Shown one piece after another: positions 13,129 through 14,869 of a stretch of DNA of 14,869 bases. The translations under genes and the position numbers were made by a program. How positions within the stretch are numbered: the first letter of the stretch is position 1; the number at the start of each line of letters is the position of its first letter. Under the pieces are notes generated by a model that did no database searches, was not told where the DNA came from, and was given only the letters and a program-made list of their open reading frames with translations. The stretch covers positions 1-14,869 of the forward strand of contig JBOFTV010000010.1 in the NCBI GenBank assembly GCA_051652245.1, given 5' to 3'. The DNA is from BHER01 sp051652245 (GTDB lineage Bacteria; Bacillota_I; Bacilli_A; Culicoidibacterales; Culicoidibacteraceae).

Positions 13129-14869
13129 GTGAAAAAAGAGATATATATCATTCAACCAACCCATCTTGAAAAAAGCGAAATTGAAGAGGCTAAAATAAAT
13201 AATATAAATATCGGCACCATTGCGTTTGTAACAGAACAACAATGGGCCGATTTTGGCATAAAAAATTGGAAACCCCAAGCTAGTGCAGTGTTAATATGTG
13301 AGCAACAAAGAGTTGGGAACTATGATATTAGTAAGCACGAAACGCTAACAATTGGTGGAAAAAAAACGGATACGATTCAAATAGCAGGGACAGAGAGTGT
13401 TGAAATAATTTTACAGAAAAAGGATAATTGTTGGCATCTTTTCGTTGTTGGAACAAAGGCTGTGTATTTGAATTTAAAGCGACTTGAACAGGAAGTGGTT
13501 TTACAGAAGGGGGATGAATTTTTTACAGAAGGATTGCTTTGTGTTATTGGTTTGGATGTCATTGTAATGATTGATTATAGTTTGAAGATGGTGACAACAT
13601 TAATTGAAATGGGCGAGCAGAAATCGCCATTTTCAGCACAGTATCCAGAATATCATCGATCACCGCGGATTATTTATCCGTTGCCTGATGATGAAATAAC
13701 TGTGTTAAAACCACCGGCGCCTCCGAGTAAACCATCGGAAGGGATATGGAAAATTTTGATACCACCATTGACGATGATGGGGATGACAATTATTGCTAGC
13801 ATGTTACAGCCACGAGGGATATACGCTTTAATTGGGATGGCGACGACGTTGATTACATCAGTTACGGCAATTGTTACGTATGTCAATAATTTGAAAAAGT
13901 ATCGAAAAGATATGATCACAGCGACGACGACGTATACAAAATATATTAAGAAGAAAAATAGGGAGATAGCTGATAGCGTGAAGCAGCAGATTGCATCATT
14001 GGAGTATCATTTGCCAACGATTGAAACGTTGACGGATATGGTTGAGGCGGTTGATTATCGGATTTATGAGAAGACGATTCATCATCATGATTTCTTGCAT
14101 TTTAGAATTGGGTTGGCTGATATTGAGCCAAGTTTTGCGATTAAATATGATATTGATGAGATGGCTGATAAGAAAGATGATTTGACAATAATGGCGGATG
14201 ATTTGTTAAAAAGTTATCAGACGTTGCCAAAATTACCGTATGCGATTGATTTAAAGCAGGGTGCGGTAGGGTTTATTGGGAGTCGGCCGTATGTGTTGGA
14301 GCAATTGGAGTTGATGATTGCGCAGCTGAGTGTGTTTCATAGTTATCATGATTTGGAGATGATTACGATTTTTCCACAGGCGCAAAAAGAGCAGTGGGAT
14401 TGGGTCCGTTGGTTGCCACAGGCGAAGATGCATGAAGTGAATATTCGAGGATTTGTTTATCATGATCGCAGTCGCGATCAGGTGCTGAGTAGTTTGTATC
14501 AGATTTTGAAGGCGAGGAAGCAGGCGAAGTCGGAGAAGTCATCGGAAAAGATGCAGTTTTCACCGCATTATTTGGTGACAATTACTGATGGGACGTTGAT
14601 TGTTGATCACAGTATTATGGAGTTGATGAAAGAAGGGATTGAAGAGCTCGGTGTGAGTTTGATTTTTGTGGAGGAGCATATTGAGACGTTGTCTGAGTAT
14701 GTGAAGACGGTTATTGATATTCGTGATGCGAAGGAAGCAACGATCGTGTTAGAAAATGGGGAGTTGAAAAATAAGAAGATCGTGCTGGATCATTTTCCGG
14801 TTGATTTTAATAAGGAGCGGATTTCGCGGGCGCTTGCGCCATTGGATCATTTGTTGACGTTGACCAATA
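13129..14869 (+). CDS. essC: Type VII secretion motor EssC, N-terminal part (cut by the window)
   Basis: An open frame of 580 codons runs off the right edge. Two FHA-like beta domains come first (about 1-65 and 66-150, with ETLTIGGKKTD at 71-81). A linker SPRIIYPLPDDEI (178-190) with proline-rich PPAPPSKP follows, then two membrane segments (about 207-226 and 231-252) with QPRGIY between them, and the EssC-specific region (YEKTIHHHDFLHFRIGLA, 313-330; SVFHSYHDLEMI, 401-412; NIRGFVYHDRSRDQ, 438-451). The FtsK/SpoIIIE-type ATPase domains that power secretion lie beyond the window. The start is GTG at 13129; an in-frame stop at 13120-13122 excludes anything further upstream. The nearest AAAGGA (13107-13112) is 16 nt away, which is long. 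The first FHA-like domain looks about 20 residues shorter than in S. aureus EssC. Confidence 0.94.
   Translation, partial: MKKEIYIIQPTHLEKSEIEEAKINNINIGTIAFVTEQQWADFGIKNWKPQASAVLICEQQRVGNYDISKHETLTIGGKKTDTIQIAGTESVEIILQKKDNCWHLFVVGTKAVYLNLKRLEQEVVLQKGDEFFTEGLLCVIGLDVIVMIDYSLKMVTTLIEMGEQKSPFSAQYPEYHRSPRIIYPLPDDEITVLKPPAPPSKPSEGIWKILIPPLTMMGMTIIASMLQPRGIYALIGMATTLITSVTAIVTYVNNLKKYRKDMITATTTYTKYIKKKNREIADSVKQQIASLEYHLPTIETLTDMVEAVDYRIYEKTIHHHDFLHFRIGLADIEPSFAIKYDIDEMADKKDDLTIMADDLLKSYQTLPKLPYAIDLKQGAVGFIGSRPYVLEQLELMIAQLSVFHSYHDLEMITIFPQAQKEQWDWVRWLPQAKMHEVNIRGFVYHDRSRDQVLSSLYQILKARKQAKSEKSSEKMQFSPHYLVTITDGTLIVDHSIMELMKEGIEELGVSLIFVEEHIETLSEYVKTVIDIRDAKEATIVLENGELKNKKIVLDHFPVDFNKERISRALAPLDHLLTLTN

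Noticed and set aside
13119..13169. Alternative essC start at GTG 13119
   Set aside because: It has a better distance to AAAGGA but is in another frame and meets a stop after 16 codons. No frameshift is needed to explain the gene.
1..14869. CRISPR array, insertion sequence, tRNA or rRNA
   Set aside because: I found no regularly spaced direct repeats, transposase-like frame with terminal inverted repeats, or tRNA/rRNA signature in the window.

Overview
The window comes from a low-GC Gram-positive bacterium (Bacillota, class Bacilli). The evidence is strong AGGAG-type ribosome binding sites, AT-rich intergenic DNA, a Bacillus-type lysine riboswitch, and a Bacillota-type (T7SSb) type VII secretion locus. 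The genus cannot be fixed from the sequence. Listeriaceae or a member of the Lactobacillales would fit, but this is inference.

Layout. (1) The left edge holds the start signals of a divergent minus-strand gene and a 16-bp perfect palindrome. (2) Positions 166-437 carry a sigma-A-like promoter, a lysine riboswitch and its terminator. They lead into a diaminopimelate/lysine operon (467-4829): aspartokinase, dapF, dapA, dapB and the tetrahydrodipicolinate N-acetyltransferase dapH. The order aspartokinase-dapF-dapA-dapB-dapH supplies the entry reaction, the two ring-forming steps, the acetylation step and the final epimerase. Aspartate-semialdehyde dehydrogenase and the N-acetyl-DAP aminotransferase and deacetylase must lie elsewhere. 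(3) An alpha/beta hydrolase of the prolyl-iminopeptidase-like group (4886-5845) follows. (4) A gene-poor stretch of about 500 bp (5846-6347) holds a promoter and an intrinsic terminator that bracket an unrecognised RNA of about 113 nt, then a T-rich tract with a (GT)6 repeat, then the promoter of the secretion locus. (5) Positions 6348-14869 hold esxA-esaA-essA-esaB-essB-essC in the canonical T7SSb order. essC runs off the right edge before its ATPase domains. It starts with GTG.

How the genes work together. The riboswitch should end transcription early when lysine is plentiful and so set flux into DAP and lysine for protein and cell wall. The second locus builds the T7SSb machine. EsxA is the WXG100 substrate and partner, EsaB the ubiquitin-like regulator, EssA, EssB and EsaA the membrane components, and EssC the motor.

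The most unusual item is EsaA. At 1471 residues it is about 400-460 residues longer than the EsaA/YueB proteins I know. The excess matches a run of about five degenerate Ig-like beta-sandwich repeats (residues about 515-964) inserted into the extracellular spike. Also noteworthy are two mutually exclusive hairpins between esxA and esaA, the candidate small RNA, a possible internal start in the aspartokinase gene, and abrupt changes of strand composition inside dapF and towards essC.
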